From: Glandiceps talaboti
Lineage: Eukaryota > Hemichordata > Enteropneusta > Spengelidae
Direction of reading: 5' to 3'
NCBI RefSeq assembly: GCF_964340395.1
Contig: NC_135556.1
Coordinates: 8,839,001 to 8,903,000 of the forward strand
Length of the DNA: 64,000 nt
The notes below the pieces were generated by a model. That model did no database searches. It was not told where the DNA came from and saw only the letters and a program-made list of their open reading frames with translations. A program made the translations under genes and the position numbers. Of this stretch, positions 46,860 through 60,259 are shown in pieces. How positions within the stretch are numbered: position 1 is the stretch's first letter; each line of letters starts with the position of its first letter.

Positions 46860-49800
46860 TATTGAAATAAATGAATACCAGGTAGAGATGACTTGTGAAA
46901 GTTCATTCATACCTTGAACAAGTTGATGCAACTGTCCATACTTCCCCAAACACATGATTTAGAAGTGAACATTCATACCGGCATACATGCACAATCTTAA
47001 ATACTTTGTAGACCTGAGCTTTCTAGTCCTTTACACAGTAGCTCTGTCCGTAGCCAGATTTGCCAATTTGTATAGCTCTAATTTAGAGGTTGTGCGACAT
47101 ATATGGAATTACTGTAGATAATAAATACTTTGCTGGTCATAATGTGATGTATAAAAAAGTTGTCATTATAATCATTATTTATGATTGTTTCATAAACTAT
47201 GATTTTGATTACATACATCAATTTCAACTTTACAGTAAAAAACCACCTGTGAATTTCCTACCTTTGCTGTCAGTCATTCTATTAGACTCCATAACCAGAC
47301 AAATCATCAAAGGTAGATAATTGCTTTCCAGTCGTAATTTTAGCAGACTGGAACTAAATTTGGCTTGAGTGGAAATCAAGCGGTGACTGTAGATCCCTTG
47401 CCTGACTGCATCTGTCTTTCTCGTGGATCTAAGCATGCGAGATAATCCTGCATACCAGGAGAGCTTTATAAATATAAACCGTACTTGATAGAGCAAATGT
47501 AATGGAATTTTTGCTTCTTATGCCTCTTACTCTGTTTTCATCAAATTTTCATTACATGTTAAGACTTCAAGGGGAACAAAGGGGATGTTGATTTTATCTT
47601 AACTATATTTCTTTATTCTTAAGGGAAACAGAACGTTATTTTCACCAATTCGATATCATGCTTTCTCTTAGAGTTTTAAAATCTGCAAATCTGGCTAGGA
47701 AGTAGTCTGTAAGATACGAAATAAATTCATGCCATACTATCAGCTTCCATTGTCTGATAGGGCTGCACAACACAATAAAAATTACAATGGTTTAGGCAGG
47801 CATTATGGGAAATAATCAATTTTAGGAGCTTCTTCTTGTTCTTACAGGTGGTCTCCACATTGTTTGGTTATTTTTTTCAAGAGGTATGAACTCCAGTTAT
47901 CAAAGAACTAAATACATTGTGGTAACTGTTTTCCCATGATAGTTTTGATTGCATAATTTATTCATATGATTTGCATAACAATGATTAGTTTTGTCAGGAA
48001 ACCTAAAATGATTTCAAACTAAATAAATGTCCAGAGACTTGGAGAGTTAGAAAACATTAACAGTTTGAGTACACCTATATTAACATGGCAGTGTGTCTGG
48101 CCAAAATCTTGTGATACATGAGATCTACTATGCTTTACTATTGAATACTCCAAAAACTAGCAAGAAAACTCATTAGCCGCAATATTGGGATTTTGCAGTT
48201 GCCCTGATCGCACTATACGATGTATGAATATTGACTAAACGTGTTTCCAGAATAAAATTGAACATAAAACTAATGATCGGCCAAAACATGACCACTTTAT
48301 CAAGAGATAAACAAGTCTCATACTTTTTTTGATGATGTTGAAGAATACAAATTGAAAGTCTACAGCATCATGTTTGCCGTGTAATTCATGTAATCGTAGA
48401 CAGTGGAGGGGAGACATGTTATCACGTAATACAACTGTGTCACTTTACTTTGGAAAAAGGTGTTAACAATCATTTGTTTTAGGACATTTGTTTTCTTTAG
48501 AGGCAAAAGTCATTGTTTAAACAATAAGAGAAATTTGATGGATCTGCCTACATGTGAATAGAACACCAAAAAGAACAAATAACCAGATTTGTGAAAACAT
48601 TTTACACATACGACAAACAATAATGTGTTGAGGTCGACAAGTAACGCAGGATGGCAAACTGAAAAGTAGGGCGGCGAAACAGAAAGAGAGTCAGGAGTGC
48701 CATGCAAAACCCCTTGGGGGAAGAATACCGAGTCAGAATGGATTTAGTGATAGAATTTTATTTAAATTTCACACATTGAGTTTTAAGTGAAACCCAACTC
48801 TATCCATTCTTGTGCTGCAGAACATCTAAATGTTTTGGGTTTCAGTGACGTTGAGAGATATCAAGATTGGAATTTCTTTCTTAATTTTGCAGCGCTAAGA
48901 ATTCAATGAAATAAATAGCACTGCTTGAAAGGTTATTGAGAGATGATCTTTAATGTAAAACCTCTCATGAGGATGCCATGGCACCTCACATTTATGGTGA
49001 TCTCTTTTAGTATAATTGAGAATCTTGATAGAGACATGATTGGAAAATTAAGGTACTTTCGCTTCATCTGTGTTTGTTTCATCTAAGAACAGTTAGTGGT
49101 CGGTATTATAAAGCTGCCGAGCTGCCGCCATCATGACTCTATATACTGTGGTAATCTTTTCAGCTTCAATGTGTGAGTGTGTCATTGGAGACAAACTTTC
49201 ATCAATTTGCCATTTACTTTTCAAATATGTATAAGATTTGAATATTAGAGGCTGACACAAATTTGCCTGACATGAAGGCTTGTTTGTTCTGGCCCAATAA
49301 ATGTAGTGACAGCCAGAGACAGGGAAAGTGATGATCAGACACTTTATTGAACCTTTGCCCCGCTAAACTCCCAGAGTTGGTTAATTTCCCCAGTCTGTTG
49401 TTTATTAATACGACTACGCTTTTAAGAAGGAGCGGTTTTTCCTGGCATTAATATTCTGTGTTGATTTGTAGTGACACACGTCATTAGTGTTTGTGTACTT
49501 ATCAACAATACATAATTTAGTCAAAAGTGTAATCAGGCATGCACACACTCTTATCTGTGAATACTGCCAGTAAAAATCATTTAGCCTTTGTACAAAGTTC
49601 ATCTCTTTCTCTACAGAGTCACCAAGCAAGAAATCTTACTTTGAATTTTTCATAGTTTGATAGTAATCATCACACACTGATATTGCAAAAGGTTTTGCAG
49701 GTTTCACCTAAAGTGTATAGTGTAGCTTCTTGTTGTGTGAATGAAATATCATGAAATTAATGTAGTGAAGACATTAAAGGAATGCAGTCCAGAACATTCT

Positions 49801-50829
49801 TCTCCTGTAGCCCGAATATGCGAAAACCCCAAACGGGATTACTAAATTAGGTTCTGCCCTTGTCTGCCCACTTGCACCTGTATCTCTTACATGTACATGC
49901 ACCAGCTGGATTCATGGAAACTTGGTGCAAAGGTGATTACGGTATGCACATTTTGTTGTTAAATGGTTTTGCAACCTTTCAAATTTGAACAAATAGCGGC
50001 CATATTGTATCTTCATATTTTTTTCTTTTCTTGTATTCTTAATTAAAATAAGTATCTGCCAATTTTTCTTTTGTTCTGGAGTAACTTTTATCAGACAACA
50101 AGTAGCACTTCAACTTTTTTTTTCACCCCCTCAAATTTTAGTGAACTTTTCAGACAACCACATGCTGTAGAAAAACTGCAGAAGATTTTATTAAAACAAA
50201 AGTAAACATTTGAAGAAAAAGGACATTTAGTGTGTGTGTGTATCCTGATACGCGATGTCTCAGTTGTGAGGAATATATATAGATTGAATTAGCTATTCTT
50301 GTAGACAACCTTATCAAAATAAAATGAAGCATATTAGTCTGGCACATTTTTTATTTATTACAAATTTAGAATTCTAAATTATGAGTATGAACTATTGATA
50401 CATCAGGATTATCTGTAATCACAATCTCTAAACAGCATGAACATTTAATAAAATTCCATAAAAATAATCAGATTTCTAAGTTGTAAATGCCCGTCTGACT
50501 ATCAAAAAGTTGAAACATCTAAATTGTATTCCACTAAGCAATAAGTAAATATGATCGAATTGAGTAATTTCCATCCATTTTTTCCAATAAAAACTCGACT
50601 AAGCGAATTTAAAACTATCAGAGAAATCGGAGGTTTATTGATTAAAGACTGCATGGCTCCAGGTATAGTACTATTACTCTTCAAATTGGTGTAGCTTTGG
50701 GTAGATTGGTCGCCCAAGGAATCTCATTTATTTGATGGATATGTTAGGTAATTGACAGTGGCAGCATAGCCATGACATGAAATCATAAACTTGAGAAATG
50801 CTTTAGGACACAAACTGGAGTGAACCACT
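46860..50829. other. Long intergenic stretch, nothing supported
   Basis: Almost 4 kb with no coding signal and no array. Short open frames (47090-47320; 47230-47496 minus; 48510-48707 minus; 49414-49629 minus) show no recognisable domain. This is the most single-copy-looking stretch of the window. Confidence 0.4.
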
Positions 50830-51185
50830 ATATATGAAATATAGCAGTGGTATGGTATTGAGGGAATGAACATTGTGAAGCAGTATCATTTTGAACCCTG
50901 CAATGAAATATGCTATGTATATGTAGCTACATGTACACGTATGCTTTATAGGAAAATGAACAATTAGAGACAGTTTTGTTTGAACCTTATATGAAATATT
51001 CAATGTAGCAGTGTTCGTTATTAAGGGAATGAACGTTCAGCGACAGCATCATTTTGAACCCTACATGTACAATGAAATATAGTTGCATGTTATTGAAGAG
51101 AACGAACACTGAGAGACAGTTTCATTTGAACCCTATATGAAATATAGCATGTATGTTATTGAAGGGGAATGAACGCTCTGGCAAA
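50830..51185. repeat. Degenerate array, units about 75-110 bp
   Basis: TATATGAAATATAGCA, TATTGAGGGAATGAAC, GAGACAGTTT and CATTTTGAACCCT recur in order four to five times. Confidence 0.75.
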
Positions 51186-51787
51186 GTGTTGTTTGTAATC
51201 ATTTATCGTACAAGCCACGCTGTTCAGATCCTAAACTTCCACTTATTACGTTATATAGTAGCATTATATAAAGAATTTGTAGATAGTTATTGAAGCCAAT
51301 CACATCTCTAATCTCATTTTGATGAGTTAGGGCTGCCATGACCTCTTCAATTTTATTGGCAGATTATTTGGCATTAAGAATGTGATGGAATGTATGGCTT
51401 CATTTTGTGTTTTTACAAACTGTTACTTCTATCAGTTTCTGATGAACGTTTCCACGTAACATTAGCAATCTTGAAGGATTAGGATGTGTAGTCTGCGTCT
51501 GTCTGTTGTACAGTATTTTTGTCAACATGTGAGGTAACTATTGCACTGACCTTAAAAAATAATAAAAATGTTTACATCAAACTTTGAATAAAGGGGAATA
51601 CCACTCCAGGAAATAAAGGTATTTTGATAAACTGGGGGTTCTGGAGTCATTTTATGATTTTAGATCACGTAAACGTGATTCGCTTGATTATCAAGAAACA
51701 CCAAATGGAAATTATCTTTTCACCTCCATTGTTCTTTCAGGGATACCCGTACACTGTCGAATTATGGATCTTAGTACACATGAGTAT

Positions 51788-51875
51788 GTATTAGATGAAC
51801 ACTGAATATTCATGACTCCTGAGTGCTTATTACCTTCAGATAAATAGTTAGAGATATGCAGTGTTCATCTAATAC
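51788..51875. repeat. Perfect 17-bp inverted repeat, 54-nt loop
   Basis: GTATTAGATGAACACTG at 51788-51804 and CAGTGTTCATCTAATAC at 51859-51875. A small foldback element is the simplest reading. The flanking 51186-51787 and 51876-52929 stretches show nothing. Confidence 0.9.
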
Positions 51876-52929
51876 TATGGCTATTATCTAGTTTGACAAT
51901 GTCTAGATTAAAGTAGTAACGATTGCAAGTTCAGTAAACGCTGATTTATTTCATTGTATGATAACTGTCATTTTGAGTTGTTGTGTAAAATGTAATATTA
52001 CATTTTTCTTCAGATTTGTATAATTGGTATTAATTGATGAAATAGATAAAGGTGGTAATATTAAAGGTGGCATACAAAAAATACTTGCAAAATATTCATA
52101 TTACAGTTTGAAAACATAATTAAAATGCAAATATTAAGAAATGGGGCAGTTTTTGAAATTGATAACTTATAAGAAAAGTTTCCAAATTCAAAATGTAAAA
52201 AATTCCATTCATGAAAAGAGTTGTGTTTTTGTAAAAAGCCTACAAAACCGTTATTAAATACAAAAAAATGTGTCCGAATAATTGTATGACAATTATAAAG
52301 GAAATATATGCAGTCGGCATTTTTTATTGAGAATTTTTTTTTTGTGATATCAAGACAGTTTTATACTTTGAAATTCAATGCTAGTAATCTGTAAGAATTT
52401 ATTATCCTTTCATTTTCTTGTCGGCATATATCAAACCCTTTATAATATTACTGTTATGTATTCTGTAATGATGTTAACTGTCAATGCTCTGTTCAACTTC
52501 AAGCTTTTCAATATCGCATTTGATGCAGTATATACTGAAATTAATTTAATAAACATGTAAACAAATCAGAAAATAGACGGACTTAAGAAGCGATTCTGCC
52601 GTAATTATTACATGGCATCTTTGAAAGCAGGATATTTTCGCTAATGGCCAGCCTTCCGTGTTTCTTGTATGCCCATGTAAAACAGGTCGCCGTGAATAAA
52701 GTTGTCTGTTAAGTAGCTGTCACAACAAATTCTTCATTTTCTGATCTAAACAACTAGCGAGGTGGACTTGTGTGAATAACCAACCTCTAGGGGAAATCTA
52801 TTTAATGATCAGTTTCATTGAGTTTTGTTGTTGAACGGATGGCAATCTGCATACCAGCTGTGTTCTTTTCTCTCTGGTCTTCTGCCGTACATGCCCAAAG
52901 AGATGCGTACACAAATGAACTGATAAAAT

Positions 52930-53560
52930 GCTTAAGTACGACGTAGGGGGAGTTGATGATCATGCACATGAAAAAAGGAAAAGTATTCAAATCGGTGATC
53001 TGAACTGAAAAATGTTACAAAGTTACAAATAAAAAAAAAGTCTTGTTGGCTTAATAAGTTGATGAATCATGGATGTGAAAAAAAAGGGAATGAAAAATCA
53101 ACGAGTTGATCTGGAAACTCAGAAAAGGTACAAAATGAAAATTTTCTGCTTGGGGAGTAGCCTGTAAGGTGTGTCATGTTGTTTGAAATTAGGCCTCTAA
53201 ACCAGTGAGTGCTGGCTGCATGGCACGTATACCATTCTTGCTGACTCCTTGGGGAGTTGGTGATAATGCACATGAAAAAAAGGAAGATGTTCAAATCAAT
53301 GAAAATTGGAAGAGAGTTACAAATGTTAAAATCTGCTGTGGTAATTTATGATCATGTACATAAAAAAAGGGGAAGTATTCAAATTAGCGATCTGAACTTA
53401 CAAATGAAAATCTACATGAAAAAGTAAAGGGAAATTCTTGTATTATTCAATGATATAAACTGAGAACAGACGAAAACGTTACAAATAAAATGTTTATTTC
53501 CAAGAAAATTTTGGAAGCAAATTCCAAATTTTCATATCACCATCTGAAATGAAAACTTCA
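52930..53560. repeat. Degenerate array, irregular spacing
   Basis: GGGGAGTTGATGATCATGCA, then CATGAAAAAAGGAA, GTATTCAAAT, GATCTGAACT and GTTACAAAT recur at about 52950, 53090, 53260 and 53350. Confidence 0.7.
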
Positions 53561-53636
53561 CAGGTTAAAAAAAATATTTTGGAAGTGAATATCAAAACTT
53601 TGATGGATAGGTGTGTGGATGAACATTCAAAAAATG

Positions 53637-54716
53637 TATCCAGGGTACATAGACTACTAAACATTGTATCTAGACTACCAAATTAGCAGTAGTACAGGAC
53701 ACACAGACTACTAAACATTGTATCTAGACTACCAAATTAGCAGTAGTCTAGGACACATAGACTACTAAACATTGTATCTAGACTACCAAATTAGCAGTAG
53801 TACAGGACACATAGCCTACTAAACATTGTATCTAGACTACCAAATTAGCAGTAGTCTAGGACACATAGACTACTAAACATTGTATCTAGACTACCAAATT
53901 AGTAGTAGTCTAGGACACACAGACTACTAAACATTGTATCTTGACTACCAAATTAGTAGCAGTCCAGGACACATTGACAACTAAACATTGTATCTAGACT
54001 ACCAAATTAGCAGTAGTCCAGAACACATAGACTACTAAACATTGTATCTAGACTACCAAATTAGCAGTAGTCCAGGACACATAGACTACTAAATATTGTA
54101 TCTAGACTACCAAATTAACAGTAGTCCAGGACACATAGACTACTAAACATTGTATCTAGACTACCAAATTAGTAGTAGTCCAGGACACATCGACTACTAC
54201 ACATTGTATCTTGACTACCAAATTAGTAGCAGTCCAGGACACATTGACAACTAAACATTGTATCTAGACTACCAAATTAGCAGTAGTCCAGAACACATAG
54301 ACTACTAAACATTGTATCTAGACTACCAAATTAGCAGTAGTCAAGGACACATCGACTACTACACATTGTATCAAGACTACCAAATTAGCTGTAGTCTAGG
54401 ACACAGACTACTACACATTGTATCTAGACTACCAAATTAGCAGTAGTCCAGAACACATAGACTACTAAACATTGTATCTAGACTACCAAATTAGCAGTAG
54501 TCCAGAACACATAGACTACTAAACATTGTATCTAGACTACCAAATTAGCTGTAGTCTAGGACACAGACTACTAAACATTGTATCTAGACTACCAAATTAG
54601 CAGTAGTCTTGGACACACAGACTGCTAAACATTGTATCTTGACTACCAAATTAGTAGTAGTCCAGGACACATCGACTATTAAACATTGTATCAAGACTAC
54701 CAAATTAACAAGGTGG
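53637..54716. repeat. 54-bp minisatellite, about 20 units, with higher-order structure
   Basis: The unit contains CATTGTATCTAGACTACC, AAATTAGCAGTAGTCCAGG and ACACATAGACTACTAAA. In the first four units the variants AGTACAGG and AGTCTAGG alternate (108-bp dimer). The variant AGCAGTCCAGG-ACACATTGACAA occurs at about 53957 and again at 54227, exactly five units (270 bp) apart, with its neighbours. Confidence 0.95.
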
Positions 54717-55216
54717 TAGTCTGATAGAAGAAATGAAATCAATAGAAAATTGTAGCTAAAACAATTCATTAGGCTAAATCCGACTGACAAAAAATTAGTA
54801 GCCTTTCAGTCCGATCCCTGGTTCTGGTGTACCATTAGCATGCAGAGATCTTATATCCTTATCTTCACGTGAACTCCAAGTGAACCTTCACCAACCAATG
54901 AACAGCTTTCGCATAATGTCGAATGCACTTTCTGTAGTAAATTTTTAAAAAAAAGAAACACATTAGCAAATAATTTTTTTTTCATGACAAATTAATGTCA
55001 CTAAAATATGATATATCATCGTATTAACCTTTATATGAAATTGTGTCTTCCTTTTAGTGTATTTATTTGCAAATTCATCTTTCATTAAAAGTAAATAGAA
55101 AAGTGAAGGTATTTTTCGTGAAAGTGTAATTGAGTCTTTACAAAATATGTAGTCAGTGAGAGATGCTATAGATAATGTTTTAAGAGCATTAAAACACAGG
55201 CAGCCATAGCATAGAG

Positions 55217-55314
55217 TAGTAGATGCAATGGACAGATATTCCCCGTGCTAACTGCTGTGTGCTGCATAGTAGATGCAGCGGCAGATATTCCCCCGTGCTA
55301 ACTGCTGTGTGTGT
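55217..55314. repeat. 50-bp tandem duplication
   Basis: TAGTAGATGCA, then CAGATATTCCCC and GTGCTAACTGCTGTGTG, at 55217 and 55267. The 54717-55216 stretch to its left shows nothing. Confidence 0.9.
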
Positions 55315-55599
55315 AAGATAACATCTCATTCAATCAATGTGAAATACTTTAAAAACTCTTTTTGTGGATATTTTGTATGCAGTAAATGAGAGGCTTTCAC
55401 GTGACAAATGGTGCATGAAGTGTTCAGCAGGGCTTTTAGTGTTTAACTTGACAGTATAGTGAGAGATAGACAGAGACAGGCCGCTGACTTCCACTACAGC
55501 CAGCAGACCCAAACATGTCAATGTGTAGTCATTGCGTTTTGTACATGCTACATGTACACTTCACAGTGTTAATTGTTACACTCTAGTGTTAAGGTCAAG

Positions 55600-56330
55600 G
55601 TTAGGTGATCTATTTCACATGCTAATTTAATAATTAACAATTTTGTTCATACGATGTGTTATCTTATATTAGCATATCAGTAATGGCTTTTCCCTGCTAA
55701 TTTAAAAAATAAAATAAAAATGTAATAATTGTGTCGAATTACCATGCTAATTTTAAAACTTAATTAACAATTTTCTATATGTTGTTATCTTTAATGAATA
55801 TTTTGTTCATTACTGGCACAGACAGACAGACGTCTGACCAATTTTTAAAAATGAAATTAAAATTTTTTGTAGGATTTGTAATTTCCTAGTCACTATTTTT
55901 TCACTACTAGCTTATCCCTTGTAATTTTAATGACATAATCTTGTAGAATTTCTCGCCTAATTTTAAAATGTAATAAACAATATCTTTTTCCACGCATGTA
56001 ATTAAAAAGTAGCATACAATTTGTTGTCGTCAGTAGCTTCTCCTTGCTAATTTTTTAAAGGGAAATTAAAAATGTAGTTCGAAGTGTTGTCAGCAATTAC
56101 CAATTTCGTTCACTGATGGTCCCTCCCTGCTAATTTAAAAAGGGAAATGAAAAATTGAGTTCATACGTGTTATCTTCAATTAACACTTTCTTTCACTAGG
56201 TAGCTCCTCCCTGGTAATTTTAAAAGACAATTAATTATTGATAGGCTTGTGTTATCTTTAATCAACAAATTTGTACTTCACTGGTTTACTCCTCCCCAGT
56301 AATTTGAAAACCTGACAAGCTGCTGCTGTG
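55600..56330. repeat. Degenerate AT-rich array, units about 70-110 bp
   Basis: TGCTAATTTAAAAA, AATTAACAATTTT, TGTTATCTTTAAT and CACTAG-GCTCCTCCCTGC recur about seven times. Confidence 0.75.
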
Positions 56331-57249
56331 TTTCTTTATCTCGTCTTTCCATACATCTCTCTTTCTCTCTCTTTAATCAGGAAACATACACAATACAAGG
56401 ATAGCAGGTGACTTCTATTAATTTGAACAGCTATGTTGAAATGAAAATAAAATGCCTGTCGTCACGTCAAATTTTTTTTCTGAATTCAAATATGAATTGA
56501 AAAAAAAAAAATTACATGAAATGAAATGTACTTTCATACCACACTAACTGCTGTTTATACATTTGCTGACCTGGAAAATAAATTCATGTTTTCTCAACTT
56601 TTATGTCATTTTGTACCGCTTCCACCAATTAGTTGTGTTTTCATCCTTTTTAAAACTTGATTATGTCTCTTTTCTGTTCCAGGTGTTCATACAGACTAAT
56701 TTAAGTGGGCATCAACAACGTATCAACTCAAATCAATTTGAAGGTAAGAATACCTGTGTTATTTTTAATATGAAGCTCTTCCTTCCCCTTGTCCACGTGA
56801 TGATAGGAGTTTATTATATCATGTCCCAAATAGTATGACGGAATCCCATAGTGCACGAGTGGCATACTTGGGATATTTGCACAAGTGCTTGCAGTGTTCT
56901 CTGTGACCGTACTTTCACTGCTACACTCATTAAAATATAAGCAGAAAACGCTATAAGCATGAGTGCAAATTCCTCCTCTCCCCCCCCCCCCAATAACCAC
57001 ACTGAAACTCATGCATCATGGGGTTCTGTTACTGTTTACATCTGTTTATTTCAAACATGCAAAATTCCATAAAATTCACACTGTGCGAACTGACAATTTT
57101 GTGTACATGCAATGATGATACACTCATTTGCATATCATTTGCATACAGGTATGCAATACTGTTTTTGGTATTGCACTGCAGTGTAAATACCACCAGTATG
57201 GGTGCACACAGGTGTAAGTAATCACTGGTATGTATGTAATAATGGAAGG
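56331..57249. other. Intergenic; C-tract
   Basis: A CCCCCCCCCC run at about 56980. Open frames near 56563-57012 have no recognisable domain. Confidence 0.4.
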
Positions 57250-57900
57250 AACTCGGTTAGATGTACAAGATTACTTAATGGCTTCATTTTCTTTACACAA
57301 CTAATAATTGGTAATGAAAAACATTGACAGACGCTGTACTGTACTGTACATTCCATTCTTCTTGTATTTGGGCTGTCTCCATGAACACACCTCTGTGATT
57401 CCCACCCTACTAGGACAGTATGATCCCCCACCCTACTGAGAAAGGAGTTTTGTTAAGCAACAGAGCCATTACTATCTGTCTGAAGCCATCCTTGTCATAT
57501 TCCAGCAGTCTCCAGGAAGACACATGTCTTTACCATCAGTCACCAATTCCTCTTTGTCTGTCTCCATGGACAGACCCTTCTGATCTCCCACCCTACAGGG
57601 AGAGGAGTTTTTGTCATATCTAGGGAGGAACTCAGGTATTAAAATAGAAATGGGTTTTGTTAATCAACAGAACCATTACTTGTCGTACTTTGGCTGTCTC
57701 CATGGACAGACCGCTCTGATCCCCACACCCCACAAGGAGGAGTTTTGTCGTACCTTGGGAGGAAATCGGTGAATGGAAATGTTTATTTACCTGTAAATGT
57801 CTTTTGTTAAGCAACAGAGACAATACTTAATCTGTTTTTTAGCCTTCCTTGTCCTGCGATGGTGGTCTCCAGGGAGAGACTTGTCTTTACCACTAGGAGC
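57250..57900. repeat. Degenerate array, units about 150-190 bp
   Basis: The phrases TGTCTCCATGGACAGACC, TCTGATCCCCCACCCTAC, AGGAGTTTTGT, and TTGTTAAGCAACAGAG recur in order about three to four times. Open frames within it are artefacts of the repeat. Confidence 0.75.
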
Positions 57901-59129
57901 ATTTACACAGCTATTTCATTGGATAAACTAAAATGCTTATAAAGTAAGAAAACACTAAATGATCTTCTACTTTCCGCTGATCACAAATTGGTCCCTGGAT
58001 TCAATAACAATTAGGGTTAATACCGTCAACTTCCTTTGCTAAGCTTTACACATGACTATTACACACAACTGTTTTTTAAAATTGATGTAATTTCCGTCAA
58101 AACTTTCCATTGTCATAGCAATACTGGCGGATCAACTTGTCTACCGTAAAGGTTACCATGGCAACCAACCATTGAAATAATTTCAACATCCACGAGATGC
58201 TTGTCTGATACTTTATTAGTAAAATGCTTACATGAAAGAAATATCAGGAAATATGATCATATTGAAAAAAAGATTTCATATTTGGAGCGTATTGAAATGA
58301 CTCACTGTGAATGCTTCGGGCACATATAGTCATTAATACACTTGGGTTATGATACATACTTTCACATGTAATTATAAAAGGGTACATTTTGGTGTCCAAG
58401 AGAGAGGGTAATTTGTTCATTAGGGGGAAATCTTGTGTGAGCAATTCCATAGGGGATACATCCCCCAAAAAATCAATTATTATAATTGCCCTGAGTTTGC
58501 GATATTGCATATATGGCTTCATCAAGCCATTGTGTTAGTTTCTATTATATAAAGTGGCTAGCTATTGAATTGTTGCCGCTCTAGTGGGAGAGCAACTCAA
58601 CCAGGTGATCACAGTTTGCACTCTGTTTCTGTTATCTATTCAAATTGGGGCATTTACTGGGGTTTCACTCACATCATTAGAAGGCTCACTTAAGACATGT
58701 TAAGGTGTAGCGCGCAATGTTTTTTGTTTTTTGTTTTTTTATGTAGACGTTGGAAGTTGAGAAGTTCAGTGATTTTTAGATCCCAATTACATTCCATCAT
58801 TCTATGATGTCTTCACTATGTATAAATGAATGTATTTTCTACAGACTTAGTGTAATGATGAGGTCTTGGAATCTTTGTCAGGAGAAGGAAGATTTTATTA
58901 ACATTGTTACCGTTTCCTGCATCATTTTGATGAGTAAACGTCGACGGTGTTTCTGATTGAAGCTTTGACAACCCAGGAAATGATTTAACTACTTGCACTG
59001 TTTTTAATTCAAATACCGATGCACAGGGGTGGGATTGTGCATTTGCTTGTTCAAGGGGTTTTCTCTCGATTGTTTCTTGTTTGTATGCAAAAAAATGATG
59101 ATGAGAGTTATCGATCACAGGCTATAGCA
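57901..59129. other. Intergenic, nothing recognised
   Basis: Minus-strand open frames at 58244-58525 and 58816-59118 (93 and 100 codons) have no recognisable motif and no splice or neighbour support. Confidence 0.4.
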
Positions 59130-59180
59130 CTGTCCCCACTTGGAATTTTGAATCGGTTCGAAATCGAATCGAAGTAAAAC
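59130..59180. mobile_element. Solo end related to the 46551 foldback family
   Basis: CTGTCCCCACTTGGAATTTT, then GAATCGGTTCGAAATCGAAT, parallels the left terminus at 46551. No opposite end is seen before 59807; the intervening DNA is AT-rich without features. Confidence 0.45.
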
Positions 59181-59807
59181 AAAATTTTTAAAATTTTTAA
59201 AAAAAAATTTAAATTTTGTAATGCAAAAAGTCTGCAATGAGTTAGATAGATTAAATTGATCAGATTAGCTGTAGCAAAAATATAAGAAATTGTTTTTTAA
59301 AAATTTGTTTGTGGAATATTTTGTGTAGAACTATAGCTGTCAGTTGCCATAAAGCCAATATGACATGATGTTATTGCACAAATATATTTGTATGTGAGTG
59401 TAGTCTCATAGCATCGATTATATCAATAGATATTAATGACAAATTATTGAGAAATTATCTAAAAATAATATTGACTAACATGAAAAATAAATGAAACATA
59501 AACTAAAGAACTATTACAATAGCAATTAAATATTTTTATTAAGAGTGGTAATTAGGTAAAATCTAGGCTGAGGGTCCTCTACTAGTGTTTTTGTTAAGGG
59601 TGGCAAGTAGGTACAATCTACCTCAGTTCCCCAGTCATTTTATCAGGATTACTAACCCAAGTTCATGGTTAAATGCATGGAAATCTATTAAAATTTTGCA
59701 CAGTTCTGCTTAGGACCAGGGTTGCACAATTAGCACAAACAGTGTGTAGACATTAAAACTTTGATGGGATGATTCAATGTAAAATTGTATTACAAGTTAT
59801 ATGTGCA

Positions 59808-60259
59808 TTAAAGTAGCCATATGGATGAGAATTGGGTATTTATTTTGGATTTTTAATTTATAAAACAACTTTATTATGTTTTTGTACTTGAAAAATCAAT
59901 GTGAATCAACATATGCCAAGTCCTTGTTTGTAAGTCAATAAATTGAAAAATTCGGTAAAAAGTGTAAAAACTTTGTTATCGTACTTGAAAAATCAATGTG
60001 AATCAACATATGCCAAGTCCTTGTTTGTAAGTCAATAAATTGAAAAATTCGGTAAAAAGTGTAAAAACTTTGTTATCGTACGTACAATAACAAACATTTT
60101 ACACATTTTTTTAATGTTTTGCGATTTATTAGGTTACATACCAGGACTTGGCATATGTTGATTCACATTGATTTTTCAAGTACAAAAACATAATAAAGTT
60201 GTTTTATAAATTAAAAATCCAAAATAAATACCCAATTCTCATCCACATGTCCACTTTAA
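59808..60259. mobile_element. Foldback element with TTAA ends and internal perfect 97-bp duplication
   Basis: The left arm starts TTAAAGTAGCCATATGGATG and the right arm ends CATCCACATGTCCACTTTAA. The arms are about 118 bp and nearly identical for most of their length, reaching AACATATGCCAAGTCCT. Inside, 59884-59980 is repeated exactly at 59981-60077. TTAA at 59808-59811 and 60256-60259 may be target duplications. The ends lack the CCC of typical piggyBac, so the superfamily is open. Confidence 0.85.

Noticed and set aside
47051-47697. 13-bp inverted match TAGCCAGATTTGC / GCAAATCTGGCTA, 647 bp apart
   Set aside because: One such match is about what chance allows at this spacing; too little extends beyond it to call an element.
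58816-59118. 100-codon minus-strand frame
   Set aside because: No domain, no splice signals matching it, ordinary AT-rich surroundings.
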